In this document: positions 36,539 through 46,726 of the stretch, piece after piece
Layout: each line of letters starts with the position of its first letter
Position numbering within the stretch: the first letter of the stretch is position 1
Assembly: GCF_000189635.1 (NCBI RefSeq)
Contig: NW_002476433.1
Location: forward strand, 310,001 to 374,000
Source of the DNA: Tetrahymena thermophila SB210
Lineage: Eukaryota; Ciliophora; Oligohymenophorea; Hymenostomatida; Tetrahymenidae
DNA: 64,000 bases
Direction: 5' to 3'
The notes under the pieces: generated by a model
Told to the model about the DNA's origin: nothing
The model's database searches: none
Seen by the model: the letters and a program-made list of their open reading frames with translations, nothing else
Translations under genes and position numbers: made by a program

Positions 36539-36603
36539 TGATGATAAATATTCCAGTTCTGCTGCTGAAAACAGCTTGAAGATAACTTTGCTTACCTTTC
36601 TGA
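36539..36603 (+). ncRNA. Box C/D snoRNA candidate with LSU-complementary D' guide
   Basis: C box TGATGA (36539-36544), D' CTGA (36564-36567), C' TGAAGA (36577-36582) and D CTGA (36600-36603) occur in order with normal spacing. The guide before D' contains CCAGTTCTGC, complementary to GCAGAACUGG, a conserved LSU rRNA segment as I recall it. No good terminal stem is visible, so the ends are set by the boxes alone. Confidence 0.65.
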
Positions 36604-36636
36604 CCTTATACACTTCAAAGACTACTATTAATAATT

Positions 36637-36681
36637 ATGATCCATCTCCTCTTTTTCTCTTTGATAATTCATTACGACTGA
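36637..36681 (+). ncRNA. Weak box C/D-like candidate
   Basis: A poor C box (ATGATCC) and a good D box (CTGA at 36678-36681) are flanked by an imperfect stem (TTAATAAT with ATTACTAA, one mismatch). No target recognised and no D'/C' pair. It may be a degenerate snoRNA or chance. Confidence 0.3.
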
Positions 36682-36866
36682 TTACTAATATTTTATTCAT
36701 TATTAAAAGGAAATAAATCTATCAACTAGAGGTATTCTCATATGGTCTTAAATGATAATGAAAGGACTAATGATTGATAATCAATCTGATACTCTCCCAT
36801 AATATTAAGGTAAAAAATTATTTTTAGTATTCATCAGCTTGTTTAGTGATTGATAAATGATCAATA

Positions 36867-36937
36867 ATTCTTTTATGATGATTTAACAACGCTCGTATGA
36901 TTATGATTACATTTAACTGCAAGCTGAACAAAGAAAA
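36867..36937 (+). ncRNA. Box C/D snoRNA candidate
   Basis: C box ATGATGA (36875-36881) and D box CTGA (36924-36927) are flanked by a short stem formed by TTCTTT and AAAGAA. The 13-nt element before D (ATTTAACTGCAAG) would be the guide; I do not recognise its target. A donor-like GT lies 57 nt upstream at 36810. Confidence 0.6.
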
Positions 36938-37110
36938 GCCATCATATCAATCAATAAACGACTATGATGATTAAAAATTAACTTGTTAATAGCCTTAACT
37001 AATTTTATTTATTATTAAAAAGGTAAAAACTCTATTCTCTTTTAAGAAAGACAATAAAAGATAAGATAATTGCTACTCTAAAATAAAATCAGTAGAATTT
37101 AATTATTAAA

Positions 37111-37250
37111 ATTATAACGGATCGCTATGAAGATACGATGACGAGAATGACGGTTTTCTTCGATTTGGGTACCAAAGTTCTTTTGGTATTTGATGAGAAG
37201 CGACCTCAACGTGATTCTAAATGAGGCATTTGACAGAGCACCGTTATAAT
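37111..37250 (+). ncRNA. 140-nt structured RNA with a 10-bp terminal stem, atypical C/D-like
   Basis: ATTATAACGG (37111-37120) pairs exactly with CCGTTATAAT (37241-37250). Just inside are a C-like box ATGAAGA (37127-37133) and a D-like TTGA (37230-37233); an internal TGATGA lies at 37191-37196. Two internal hairpins are evident: TACCAAA with TTTGGTA (about 37170-37189) and CCTCA with TGAGG (about 37204-37226). It is much richer in G+C than its surroundings and sits 88 nt after a donor-like GT at 37023. Length and box divergence recall longer processing snoRNAs such as U8 or U22, but I cannot match it to any of them. Confidence 0.7.
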
Positions 37251-37494
37251 AATATATTTGTTTAAATATTATTTCTACTGCCTTCTATTTTAGAGATCAG
37301 CTTATCTATCTTTTTTTCTACCTTTTTTCTATTAATATTTGCTCAGACTTTTTTCTAAACTAACTTAGATTAAATCTGATATGGTTTCTCAGAACTTTCA
37401 ATCTTATTTGATATATCTTTCTTCTTCATAAAGGTACTTGATTACTTTTCATTTCTTGTTAAGCTTTCCCATTTTCTTGGATTTGTGTTTTTTC

Positions 37495-37557
37495 TGATGA
37501 CTGATATAGCCGCCCCAGTAATATGCCTCCAGGCGTTGATTATAGGCTTGGTTCTGA
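37495..37557 (+). ncRNA. Box C/D snoRNA candidate, 61 nt after a donor site
   Basis: C box TGATGA (37495-37500) and D box CTGA (37554-37557) flank 53 nt that are rich in G+C for this region (GCCGCCCC, GCCTCCAGGC). A TTGATTA at 37535 may be C'. The guide before D would be TATAGGCTTGGTT. No clear terminal stem and no target recognised. Confidence 0.6.
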
Positions 37558-37738
37558 TAAATTAATAATACAAATTCAATGGAAATGAAGCTTAAAGATA
37601 TTTAACCAATAAAAATGCTAACTTTTAATTTATTAAATAGGTATTTAATTAATGACTTTTCCCAATATGACATAATCAGTAAACAGCACACTTCTCATAA
37701 AAGAATATATATAATTGAAAGATATATTTATTTGATGA

Positions 37739-37832
37739 GATTGAATATAGTTGATGACAATCATATTTGCTACTCTTGACTCGAAAGGGGTTGATGATTA
37801 TACCACCAAGATCTCTGAAAAAATATTCAATC
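37739..37832 (+). ncRNA. Double-guide box C/D snoRNA for adjacent LSU rRNA sites
   Basis: A perfect 10-bp terminal stem (GATTGAATAT 37739-37748 with ATATTCAATC 37823-37832) encloses C TGATGA (37752-37757), D' TTGA (37776-37779), C' TGATGA (37792-37797) and D CTGA (37815-37818). Before D, TACCACCAAGATCT (37801-37814) is complementary over 14 nt to LSU AGAUCUUGGUGGUA. Before D', ATATTTGCTACT (37763-37774) is complementary over 12 nt to LSU AGUAGCAAAUAU. These two targets are adjacent and overlap by one base in the universally conserved LSU sequence. By the fifth-nucleotide rule the sites would be the C of GAUCUUGG and the A of GUAGCAAA. Confidence 0.9.
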
Positions 37833-38084
37833 TCTAATTAATCAAATATCATATCTAACTTTGATGATGAAGTTGCTGTTTATTGAAGCAATCTATCTAC
37901 TAAAAGATTTTTGCTAATATTAATTTTTAATATTATTAAAGAAATTGCATGATTTTGGATTTGCTCAGCCAACATTCAAAAAATATGAAGATAAAAAAAA
38001 ATCTGTGATTAATAATTAATAGACCCATAATCAATTAAATAAGGTAAATAATATCTTTAACTTAAATAAAAACAAATAATAATT

Positions 38085-38184
38085 AATTAATGATCTAAAT
38101 TATTATGATGAGAAACTTCTAGTCTCCTGAACTAAACTGAAGAAGAAAATTTTCGCTCCTATCTGACATAATAGATCATTAATT
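38085..38184 (+). ncRNA. Box C/D snoRNA with 13-bp terminal stem
   Basis: AATTAATGATCTA (38085-38097) pairs exactly with TAGATCATTAATT (38172-38184). Inside are C ATGATGA (38105-38111), D' CTGA (38127-38130), C' TGAAGA (38138-38143) and D CTGA (38163-38166). The D guide TTTTCGCTCCTAT matches the conserved LSU segment AUAGGGGCGAAAG with two G-U pairs. The D' guide (ACTTCTAGTCTC) has no target I recognise. A donor-like GT lies 41 nt upstream at 38044. Confidence 0.85.
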
Positions 38185-38456
38185 TTTTATTTTATATAAA
38201 ATTTTTTAATTTTAAATAAAAAATTAAAACAAATTCTAATTTATTCTCGATTATAAAAAAGGTATATATTTCACTTTCTTGAAACTTCATTCATTCTCAG
38301 ATGCAGGGTGAGTAGCAGTTATGTATGACTTAAGATCTTCCTTCTTGTTGCTGTTTGTGATATTCACAAATCAATCATTTGATGGTTTGTTTAATGAATC
38401 TATTGTTTGATGGATAATTATTCATTCATTGATTGATCAATTTAGTGCGACTTTAA

Positions 38457-38525
38457 ATGATGTTTTTAGTGTGTAATCTCTCTCATTAGATCCTCGGATC
38501 TATGTAGAAAATTTATCCTTACTGA
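38457..38525 (+). ncRNA. Weak box C/D-like candidate
   Basis: ATGATG (38457-38462) and CTGA (38522-38525) are correctly spaced, with an internal hairpin AGATCC/GGATCT (about 38488-38501). No terminal stem or target seen. It lies about 195 nt after the donor-like GT at 38262, further than the other members of the series. Confidence 0.35.
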
Positions 38526-38822
38526 CTTGTCCTACTAATCCAATTAAAGCTTGAAAAAAACTATCTACCAACCAATAAATTGATTTTTTTACTATCATCT
38601 GATTGATTATAATAGCTAATATATTAATGAAGATCAGTCAGCTTAATTCTGCTCACTCTGCTTAGATCTCAGTTGTTTATAATGTACTTATTTTGGTTTA
38701 ATTATAAGATAGTTGACTCGAACATCTCATTGGATTAGTTGCTTGTTAGTTTACTTCATCTTTAAACTTTAATTTGTAAGAAATTGTTTTCTTTTAAAAT
38801 ACTTATACTATATAAAAAAAAA

Positions 38823-38916
38823 ATTGATTTTCACAAACTGATGAATATATTTGACTAGAGTTTCTGATCTTTATGATTACATAACCCTTAGCTGCCTGAA
38901 CATTGTGAAAATCAAT
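38823..38916 (+). ncRNA. Box C/D snoRNA with 14-bp terminal stem
   Basis: ATTGATTTTCACAA (38823-38836) pairs exactly with TTGTGAAAATCAAT (38903-38916). Boxes are C TGATGA (38839-38844), D' CTGA (38864-38867), C' TGAT (about 38874) and D CTGA (38896-38899). The D' guide contains GACTAGAGT, complementary to the conserved LSU segment ACUCUAGUC. The D guide ACATAACCCTTAGCTGC has no target I can name. The perfect long stem makes this a confident RNA call. Confidence 0.86.
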
Positions 38917-39023
38917 ATTTTAATATATCAATTTTTACTAAATCGAAATTAATTGTAATTCTTTAAAAAAATAGATAAATGATAGTAAACTTGAGTAATT
39001 TTTCTCTTGTAGCACTAAAGAAA

Positions 39024-39065
39024 ACTCAAAAACTCTCTTTTTGACTGAATATTTCTAATAAGAAG
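39024..39065 (+). other. Candidate short exon of the snoRNA host gene
   Basis: Bounded by CTTGTAG| at its left and AAGAAG|GTACTT at its right. It contains a TGA (in TTTGACTGAATA) and codes for nothing recognisable, consistent with a noncoding host exon between the snoRNAs at 38823 and 39114. Confidence 0.45.
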
Positions 39066-39113
39066 GTACTTTCTTAATTTATCTTTTAAATCTCATCTCA
39101 GAAAAAGTATTCC

Positions 39114-39201
39114 TTTTATGATAATATGATGATCATGACTGACACCTCTTGAGCGAGCCTTCGGGCATTGATCTTAACCAGTCCCTGATTCAATCATAAA
39201 A
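39114..39201 (+). ncRNA. Box C/D snoRNA with 9-bp terminal stem
   Basis: TTTTATGAT (39114-39122) pairs exactly with ATCATAAAA (39193-39201). C box ATGATGA (39126-39132) and D box CTGA (39185-39188) lie just inside. A small AGCC-TTCG-GGC hairpin sits near 39157-39166. The D guide GATCTTAACCAGTCC has no target I recognise with confidence. It starts 48 nt after the donor-like GT at 39066. Confidence 0.8.
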
Positions 39202-39262
39202 AGAAATACTATAATAAAGATGAAACTATTATATTTAAAGCATTTTCTCATTCTTATTTTAA

Positions 39263-39779
39263 TCAAAATAGATTTATCTTATTGACAAAACTAAAACGAA
39301 GAAAGCATACACACCAAATAATAACCATATCATTCAAATAATAATTAATAAACACTAAAAAATTCAAAATTAAATATAATTCTAATTTAATATAAAAACT
39401 ATCACTAAATGAATTAGTATTTATTTATATTCCATAAATTTTGTGAAATTTTAATTAAAATTTGATGAAATCAAGTAATTTAATATTTCAAGCTTTGATA
39501 TATTTATATATATAATAATAAAATAATTTAATTATGTTAGATTAAATTTTGAAGCTAACAACTATTTTAATCAAATTAGTTTAAGTAATTATTTTGATTG
39601 AATTATTTAAATTTATAAATTATGAATTTAGTCTATTTATCCGTTTGCACAAAAAATAATACTTATATTTATTAAATATTGATTTTTGATATATTTCTGT
39701 GAATATTATTATAAGTAGCAGTATTGAAATTATTTATTAAATTAATTATCTTTAAAAGAATATATAAAAATACTTAATA
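39263..39779. other. AT-rich intergenic region
   Basis: Between the last snoRNA and the coiled-coil gene. Nothing recognised. Confidence 0.6.
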
Positions 39780-42700
39780 ATGAGTAAATTTGACAATGAT
39801 TATTAAAATATTAAAAATGATATACTAAGAGAAATTAACTAATCACAGTTTTAATAAAGATAGTAAGTTATAATAATAGAATTTTACATAAAGAATTAAC
39901 AAATTTTTAATTTCAAACATGTTTTCTGATTATATTAAATTATTTTATGTAGAGAGATATTGAAATTATAGTAGATGATTATAGATAGAGAAGATAAATC
40001 AAAGGAAATGGAGTTAAAAGTAATTAAAATATATATGTTAATGGATTCTAATTTCTATAAATTAAAATAAAATGAGGAATTTAAGATATTTTACTATTTT
40101 TAAAACAGGTAAATTCATTTGATAATAAAATGGTCAGTCTAAAGAATTTGCTAATGTCAGAATTAAGTCATACAAAAGAAAATTTATTATAAGAACCTAA
40201 GAAAATTATGAGAGACTTTGAGATAAACGTTAAGCATATTTATGATATGAAATTTAAGTCATTAGAAGCTTAGTTTATTGGAATTATGGATGAGCAATCC
40301 AAATTAAATAGACTGACTCAACTAGATTAAACTAAGAGGTAGGAAGAAATATAAGATTATTACAGTAAATTGGAAAGGTTTGTATAATAAAACTAAGATA
40401 AATTGGATCATAAACTTGGCACTACTATTTAAGATATCTTAGCAAAATTCAATAAAATGGAGGATACATTCCTTGAGCTTTTCAAGTAGAAAGAAAAGTT
40501 GTTTGAAAGAATGAATCTAGGATATGAGCACCTATTTTCAAATTAAGAAATAATAGAATCAACTATCAAAAAAATAATCTATACTTTAGATAGAAAAGCA
40601 GATAATCTATCAGTTAGGACATATCTAAAAAGTATTTTTATTTTGAATTTCCATAAAATCAAAACAAAAAAATTATTTTAAGTAAAATTCGTGATTATAA
40701 AAATTTTACTTTAAAACAAAAAGATATTAAAATTGATCTTGATACTAAATTCGAAGATTTTCAAAATAGCTTAGCTTTTCCTAGAGGAATAATTACGAAT
40801 GGAACTTATTTACAAGATAAAACAAATTAATCAGCTGTTTTAGAGAATTTAAATACAATTAATATTAGTGAATTAAAACCATCTGAATCTGATAATTAAT
40901 TGAATAAAATAATTTATAAAATTAACCAATAAAATTTAACTATAAAAAATATCAAAGAAAATTATCATGAACATGAAAAAAGGATTGATCATTTAGAGGA
41001 AATAACTATGAATTTAAAACTAATGGATTAAAATTCTTAAGTTAATTAATTACTAAATTTAAAATAAAGAGTTCCTGTTTTACATAGTGATGAATACCAC
41101 ATTAATCAAACTCCTAATAATTAAAAAGGCAAATTCTAATCTTTTAACCATAGTCCTTAGATTGATAATAGCTACTATTAGAACATTCCAACAGATTCAA
41201 AAAGCATTCATTAAAAATCAGATATAAAAGACAGAGATTAATTTTCTTAAAATAAATAAGGAAATTCGATACTAAATGAAATCTTTGGTAAAAAAAATGG
41301 TGATAACAGAGATTCAAAATCTAACCAAATAAATAAAAGTGACCATTCTAGAAATTTAATAGTAAAAACATAGATTTTTGTTTAAATTAAATAATTTTCC
41401 TAAATTTATGAATATTTAAATACTGACAAATGTTTGCTTAAAAATACATAATTACTTTTCTTAAATTTTTAATTACTAATATGTTTTTTTTGAATAATTT
41501 ATATATACAAATAGTATGAAGCCTTTGATCAAACTGTATCTCCTTAATAAAATAAGCTGGATCATTAAAAAAATAAAAATGAATAAATTTAAAATAATTT
41601 ACGTCAAAATAATTTCATGTAAGCACCTTCTAGCGAAACAATAGAAAAAAATGAAAAGCTACCATAAGTAAGATTTATTAAATATCTATTTAAATATTGA
41701 ATATAATTTTAGTAACTTGAATAAGATGAAGGAGAGTAAATTGATTTTGCAAAAAGCAAGTTGAACAATCAAAATGAGAGTTTAGAAAAATTAAAGCTAG
41801 TTAAATCTGTGGCATAAGATAGAATGACATCTACAAACGTCCAAAATAGAATGAGATTAAACTTCGATTAAAAATAGAAGCTTAAATCAAAAGAAGAAAG
41901 CTAAAACAAAACTAAGAAAGAAGATAGTGACATTCTTAAAGAAGCTTAACCTCTTGATTAAGGTTTTATTGATGTAGGAGAAGATTTCTTAACTAACTCA
42001 TTGAAAAAATCTTTAGGCAATAAAGATAATGATACATAAAAATCAAATAACTAAAACAAAAGACCTTAACTGTAGATAGAAGAAGTAGAATAAATGTCTT
42101 ATAAAAATAAAAATAACAATCAAAATATAAAACAAACTGTTTCCCCTCCGCCAGAGGAAGACCAAGAGGAACTAATTACAGGTGGAGGAATTAGAAACTT
42201 ACTTAATAAATCTAAAAATAGAAATGAAAGTAAAGATGATTCTCCAATAAAAAATTCATAATATAACAAAAAAAATGTAAGCAACTTTAGCAACTTAAAT
42301 GAAATAGACCTATTAAATTAAGAATATAAAAACTAATTTAATTAGTCAAACATAGGTTCTAAGAGTTCATCTCTTGATAATAAATTCAATTAAAACAAAG
42401 TCAATTACTAAACCATGCAAAATAATAGCAATTTATATAGACAAGGAGAATATTATGATTAGCCTAACTCTTAAATATTTGAAAATCCTTTAGACAAAAG
42501 AAATCCACTTTTAAAGAAGCAAGGTAATTTTTATTTTATTTCAAAACTTTATTATTTAAATTTATAATTAAAGGAGAGATGAGCAATAGCAGTATTATGA
42601 GAGGAAATAAGTCTAACTTATCCAATAAATAAAATGATGTAAGTATTATTATTTAAAATAAAAGATACATCTAAATTTGTTTTATTAATTAAGCTACCAC

Positions 42701-43073
42701 CATTAAACATAAAAAGTACAAAGGAAATCAATAAATCAAAAGGTATATAATAGATTATTATGTAATATTAAATTGTTTTTACTTTAAAAAAGTTCTTCCT
42801 TAGAGAAACTAACTGAATAAAGGATTAAATTAACAAGGTAATTTGAACAACAAATTTGGAAACTAATACTAAAATAGAGGGCCTGTAGATTAAAATAACT
42901 AATATTATGAAGAAGATGAAGAAGTAGTATATTAAATAGATGAAGATGGCTTCTTAATGGATGAAGCAGGTGAGTATTTAAGGGATGAATAAGGTAATTT
43001 TATTAGATTAACTCCTGATTAATTAGATAATTTAAGAGACTAAAACCTTGTTGTAGAGGAAGAGTATTACTGA
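39780..43073 (+). CDS. Large coiled-coil, Asn/Gln-rich protein, hypothetical
   Basis: Starts MSKFDNDYQNIKNDILREIN. Two early introns (about 39853-39955 and 40020-40108) are followed by a long exon with heptad-like coiled-coil segments (for example NSFDNKMVSLKNLLMSELSH and EEIQDYYSKLERFVQQNQDK). A further intron near 40640-40720 precedes a second helical part and a low-complexity region rich in Asn, Gln, Ser and Lys. Introns near 41370-41515, 41670-41710, 42524-42573, 42638-42692 and 42742-42790 interrupt it. A proline/acid patch (SPPPEEDQEELITGGGIRNL) lies near 42140. The C-terminus has a repeated acidic phrase (DEDGFLMDEAGEYLRDEQGN, then FIRLTPDQ) and ends VVEEEYY before TGA. I recognise no enzyme domain; a structural or scaffold role is a guess. 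Confidence 0.65.
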
Positions 43074-43882
43074 TTTAAAAATAAAATATCATACTAATTA
43101 ATTAATTAATTTAACTTAATATATACAACTTTATATCAATTTTATTTATATGTAACTTATTTGTTTTATAGAAAAAGTATAGTTTTAAATAGCAAATTCT
43201 TTTTAACTCTAATTTTATTTTTGCTTATTTATTTGTTTTTTAGTTTACTGCTGCTATTTTTACTCAATTAATTCAAGATTAAAATTTGTAATTAAAACAT
43301 TAAATAATATTCTAATTAAATAAATAAATAAATAAATTCGAAATAAAGAAATTTTCTTTTTGTCAAAGTTAAAAATTTATTTTATTTAACTAAATTCACA
43401 AAAATTGCGATTCATAAATAGTTAAAATGACTTAAATTTAATATCTTTCTCATATTTACAATCATTATCTATCAATTAATTTTTATTTTTACTAAAAAGT
43501 GAATTATTTTACTTTTTTTATATCTTAAATTTGCATTAAATTAAGTTAAAATAAAGTTCTTGAAAGGTTTAAAATTTTAAATTTATCACAATAAAAAGTT
43601 TAAATCTTAAAAAAAAATGTGATGAAAATTAAAGATTAAATGTATTTTTAATAAATTTAAAATTTACAAATAAAATTTCTACATAAACTATTTAAAATAT
43701 AATGATTAAACTATTTTTGAATTTATAAAATCAAGCCTCAATGTAAAATTTTACATATCCTTAGTCTTTTTTCATCCAATAACTTTATTACTTTAATAAA
43801 ATTAATTGATCTTTATTTATTAATTTGCCAAATTATTTTTTTGTAATTTAGTTAGTGCAAACTAAATTTTTTTATTATACTT
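43074..43882. other. AT-rich convergent intergenic region
   Basis: Lies between the 3' ends of the coiled-coil gene and the FBXO9-like gene. It contains an AAATAAATAAATAAATAAA run near 43320. No gene seen. Confidence 0.6.
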
Positions 43883-45712
43883 TCAAAGGGACATTTTCTT
43901 GTATATTTGAAATTAGGGATCAGTTAAGTCAATACGAAGCTCTTCTAATGGCTTGTATCTGAACACTTTTGAGGAATCTTCTGGTTTGGCTTTGTATAAA
44001 GAATAGTTATGATTTAAAGGTATTTCAAGCATAGAATAGTTGGCTACTATCAAAAGATTATGTGCACCATAAGAACTGCTTGCAATTTTCATGTCATACT
44101 AGAATACAGTTGTAGAAGAATTAAATCTGACATAAACATAATCTTCTTTTAAAACAAATTCACCATAATTTTATTACTTATCTTAAAGATTAGCTAACAT
44201 ATTGCCATTATTATTTAATTAGTTCATTTCATATTATTCAGCTAGGTAGTAATCTTAACTTAAACTTTTAATAATAGCATCTTTTTTTAGTTTTTTATTT
44301 GAAAGTAAAAAGAACATTCTACCATCTGGAAGGAATCTGAAATACCTGTAATATGTTATCTCAATTAAAGGAGTAATAGTATGATGCAAATCCTTTTCTC
44401 CGATTTTGGTGTATCTTTCTTTACATATATAATATCCTCCAAAGTGGATACGAGGAGCCTCCATAAACATTGTATAATAATTATTGAATTTTTGATAGAA
44501 TTTAGCACTAGTTTTGTAAAGAAGATGCACAGGTTTGTCAGAATTATAGCAGTTCCATGCAACTTTACGCACATCTTGATTTACCCTTAATCTTAGCTCA
44601 GGAGAATAGTTATAAGGATGCTCATTCATAATATCTTATATAGAATTGAAAGCTGTTTACAATGGAAGAGAAGGTACTTCCTTGTACAAAGCTACACAAA
44701 ACTTTTTAAATATTTGCTTATTCTTTGTTGTGATCAGCTATCTAAATTTTTTGCATGCAAATGAAAATTTAAATAAAGAATAGCAGTCAAGGTAATCAGC
44801 AATATCTAAAATAAAGTGATCAGGTACTTTTGTAATTATTCCTGGCTCAATAGTCTTTTATTCTATTTATTCCTGAATCTTTTTTTTCAATTCCTCTTCT
44901 CTCTTTGCTTCCTCTTCTTTCTCTGCTTTCTCAAGTTGCTCCAGTTCATTCTATTTCAAAAGTAATTTATTTTTTATTGAAAATATTATCTTTAAATTTT
45001 TTTTTAATTATTTTAAAATTGAGAGTTAAAAACAAATTATATTTAAGACTTCAATAATAAATGAGCTACACTTTTATATTTTTGAAACAATAACAATTTC
45101 TTGAAGTTATTCTATTGAAAATAATCCAATAAAAATATTTGATATAAAAAATAAATATCAAATTTAAATTTTAAATTATGATGAATTTACTGATTTTATT
45201 TTCTATTTTTAAAAACTTTGTTTAGTATTTATTAAATTAGAAAATGTGTAAAGTAGTAGAATCAAGAAAATTTATTACAATGACAAAATAATAATAAAGA
45301 AATGTAATTCTTATTTTTTTCTAGATTCTTTCTAATTATTTTTTGGATAAGATGAAGAAACTAGAAAGAATATTTGAAGTTAATAAGATTGAAATGAAAA
45401 AAGAAAAGTCAAAATCCTAATTTGTATTTTTTAAATATATTTTACTTTGAAATTAGATAGAATGCTTTCTATATGCTACCAAGCAGATTTAGGAAAACTC
45501 ACCATATCTTTTAAGAGCTTTTTAATACGCACCTTTTTAGTATGTTCAATAACTAATTATGTTTTTAGCGCATTAAATTCGCAAAATTCATAAATTAGCC
45601 AGAGCTCATGCTTTGGTATGTCTAATGTTTGCTCTTAAATTTGTTTAAATTTTTTCTTAATACCAAGTGATTCTTCCTTAGCTAAGACTTATTCAATTTA
45701 TCTCTTTTCCAT
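43883..45712 (-). CDS. FBXO9-like F-box protein
   Basis: Probable substrate receptor of an SCF ubiquitin ligase. The N-terminal exon (MEKRQIEQVLAKEESLGIKK) is charged. A long intron (about 45540-44960) follows; the 5' site is ambiguous. The next exon has a coiled, Glu/Lys-rich segment, then an F-box (ITKVPDHFILDIADYLDCYS, LFKFSFACKKFR). The C-terminal half matches the FBXO9/Hrt3 family: YTMFMEAPRIHFGGYYICKE, ITYYRYFRFLPDGRMFFLLS, a middle FVLKEDYVYVRF, and a closing beta strand run SLYKAKPEDSSKVFRYKPLE. It ends at TGA at 43883; a TAA at DP|QFQ is read as Gln. The TPR-like N-terminus of animal FBXO9 was not seen. Confidence 0.8.
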
Positions 45713-46726
45713 TTTAATATTTTATTTTGTGCAATTATTATTTATAAATATTGAATATTTTTAAAAAGCGTGATATATATATATATTTGGGACTTTTTAT
45801 TGTTTTCAAATTTTTAATTAATTAACTAATTATTAAATTATAAACAGCTTTTCATATAATTCTTATACAATATTAAATATTCATCAAAATTTATCAGAAA
45901 TATTATAATAATTCTTCTCATGTTTAGAGTATGAAAATATGTTATCTAAAATAATAAAACTTTATATTTGTTAAGAATTGTAAACTACTTTTTAGATGAT
46001 AAATATCTTTTAATATTTTTAGTAGAAAGTTTTGTCTCAGGAGTTTATGCGGATTTGGTCTATTTGAAAATATATTATGATAAAAAGAATAAAGAAGTAA
46101 AATACAAACAAAATACCATATAATATAATTTTTTATTTAGAATAAAAAATCTAGCTGATTTATTTCATTTTATAAGCATTAATTAGTCAAACATATTATT
46201 TAATTTGTAGTTTATCCACTTAAAAGTTTCCTTTTTCAAGTTATTCATTATAAATTTTATATCATTCATATAAAAATAAAGAAAATTTACTCATTTTTAA
46301 ACAGTATTTAAAGGAACCCAAGATTTAAAATTTCATAACATGAAATTTTGTAACTAAAATATGCTTAAATTCATATCAATAAAATAAAAATTAACATCAA
46401 TTATGTATATTAAAAATTATAGATTAAGTGAAATTGTATCAGTATAAATCAAGAAATGGATATTATTTGAAATAATTCACTAAATTTTAATATTCTAAGG
46501 GTTAAAAATATATAATTAATATGAAATAAATAATGGAAATAAAAAATAAATTTTGAGATAGTTGTACTGTAATAAATTTATAATAAATTTGTTAAACATT
46601 TTATTTTTTTTTTATATTAAAAATTTTTATTATAAACTCAAATGAAATATGGACAGAAATATAAATAAAAATAGGATGATACATTTTTCTAATTTTAGCT
46701 ATTTTATATTATTTTATTTACATATT

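Larger units (their letters stand above)
35990..39262 (+). ncRNA. Candidate multi-intron noncoding snoRNA host gene
   Basis: No frame is open for long in this region under the ciliate code, yet it is richer in G+C than intergenic DNA. Splice-donor-like sites of the form AAG|GTA recur at 36363, 36810, 37023, 37434, 37641, 38044, 38262 and 39066, with additional candidates at 36732 and 38776. Box C/D RNAs follow most of them at short distance: 36810 to 36867, 37023 to 37111, 37434 to 37495, 37641 to 37739, 38044 to 38085, 38776 to 38823 and 39066 to 39114. All C and D boxes read on the plus strand. Short stretches between the introns contain TGA and look noncoding. This is the architecture of a snoRNA host transcript whose spliced exons are by-products. 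Transcript ends are not visible; the HisRS gene ends 500 bp upstream in the same orientation. Confidence 0.7.

Noticed and set aside
36750-36782. TGATAATGA...CTGA as another box C/D RNA
   Set aside because: C box is poor, the interval is short and there is no guide or stem; left out of the count.
37861-37930. TTGATGATGA motif as another C box
   Set aside because: No D box CTGA occurs at a suitable distance and no terminal stem is present.
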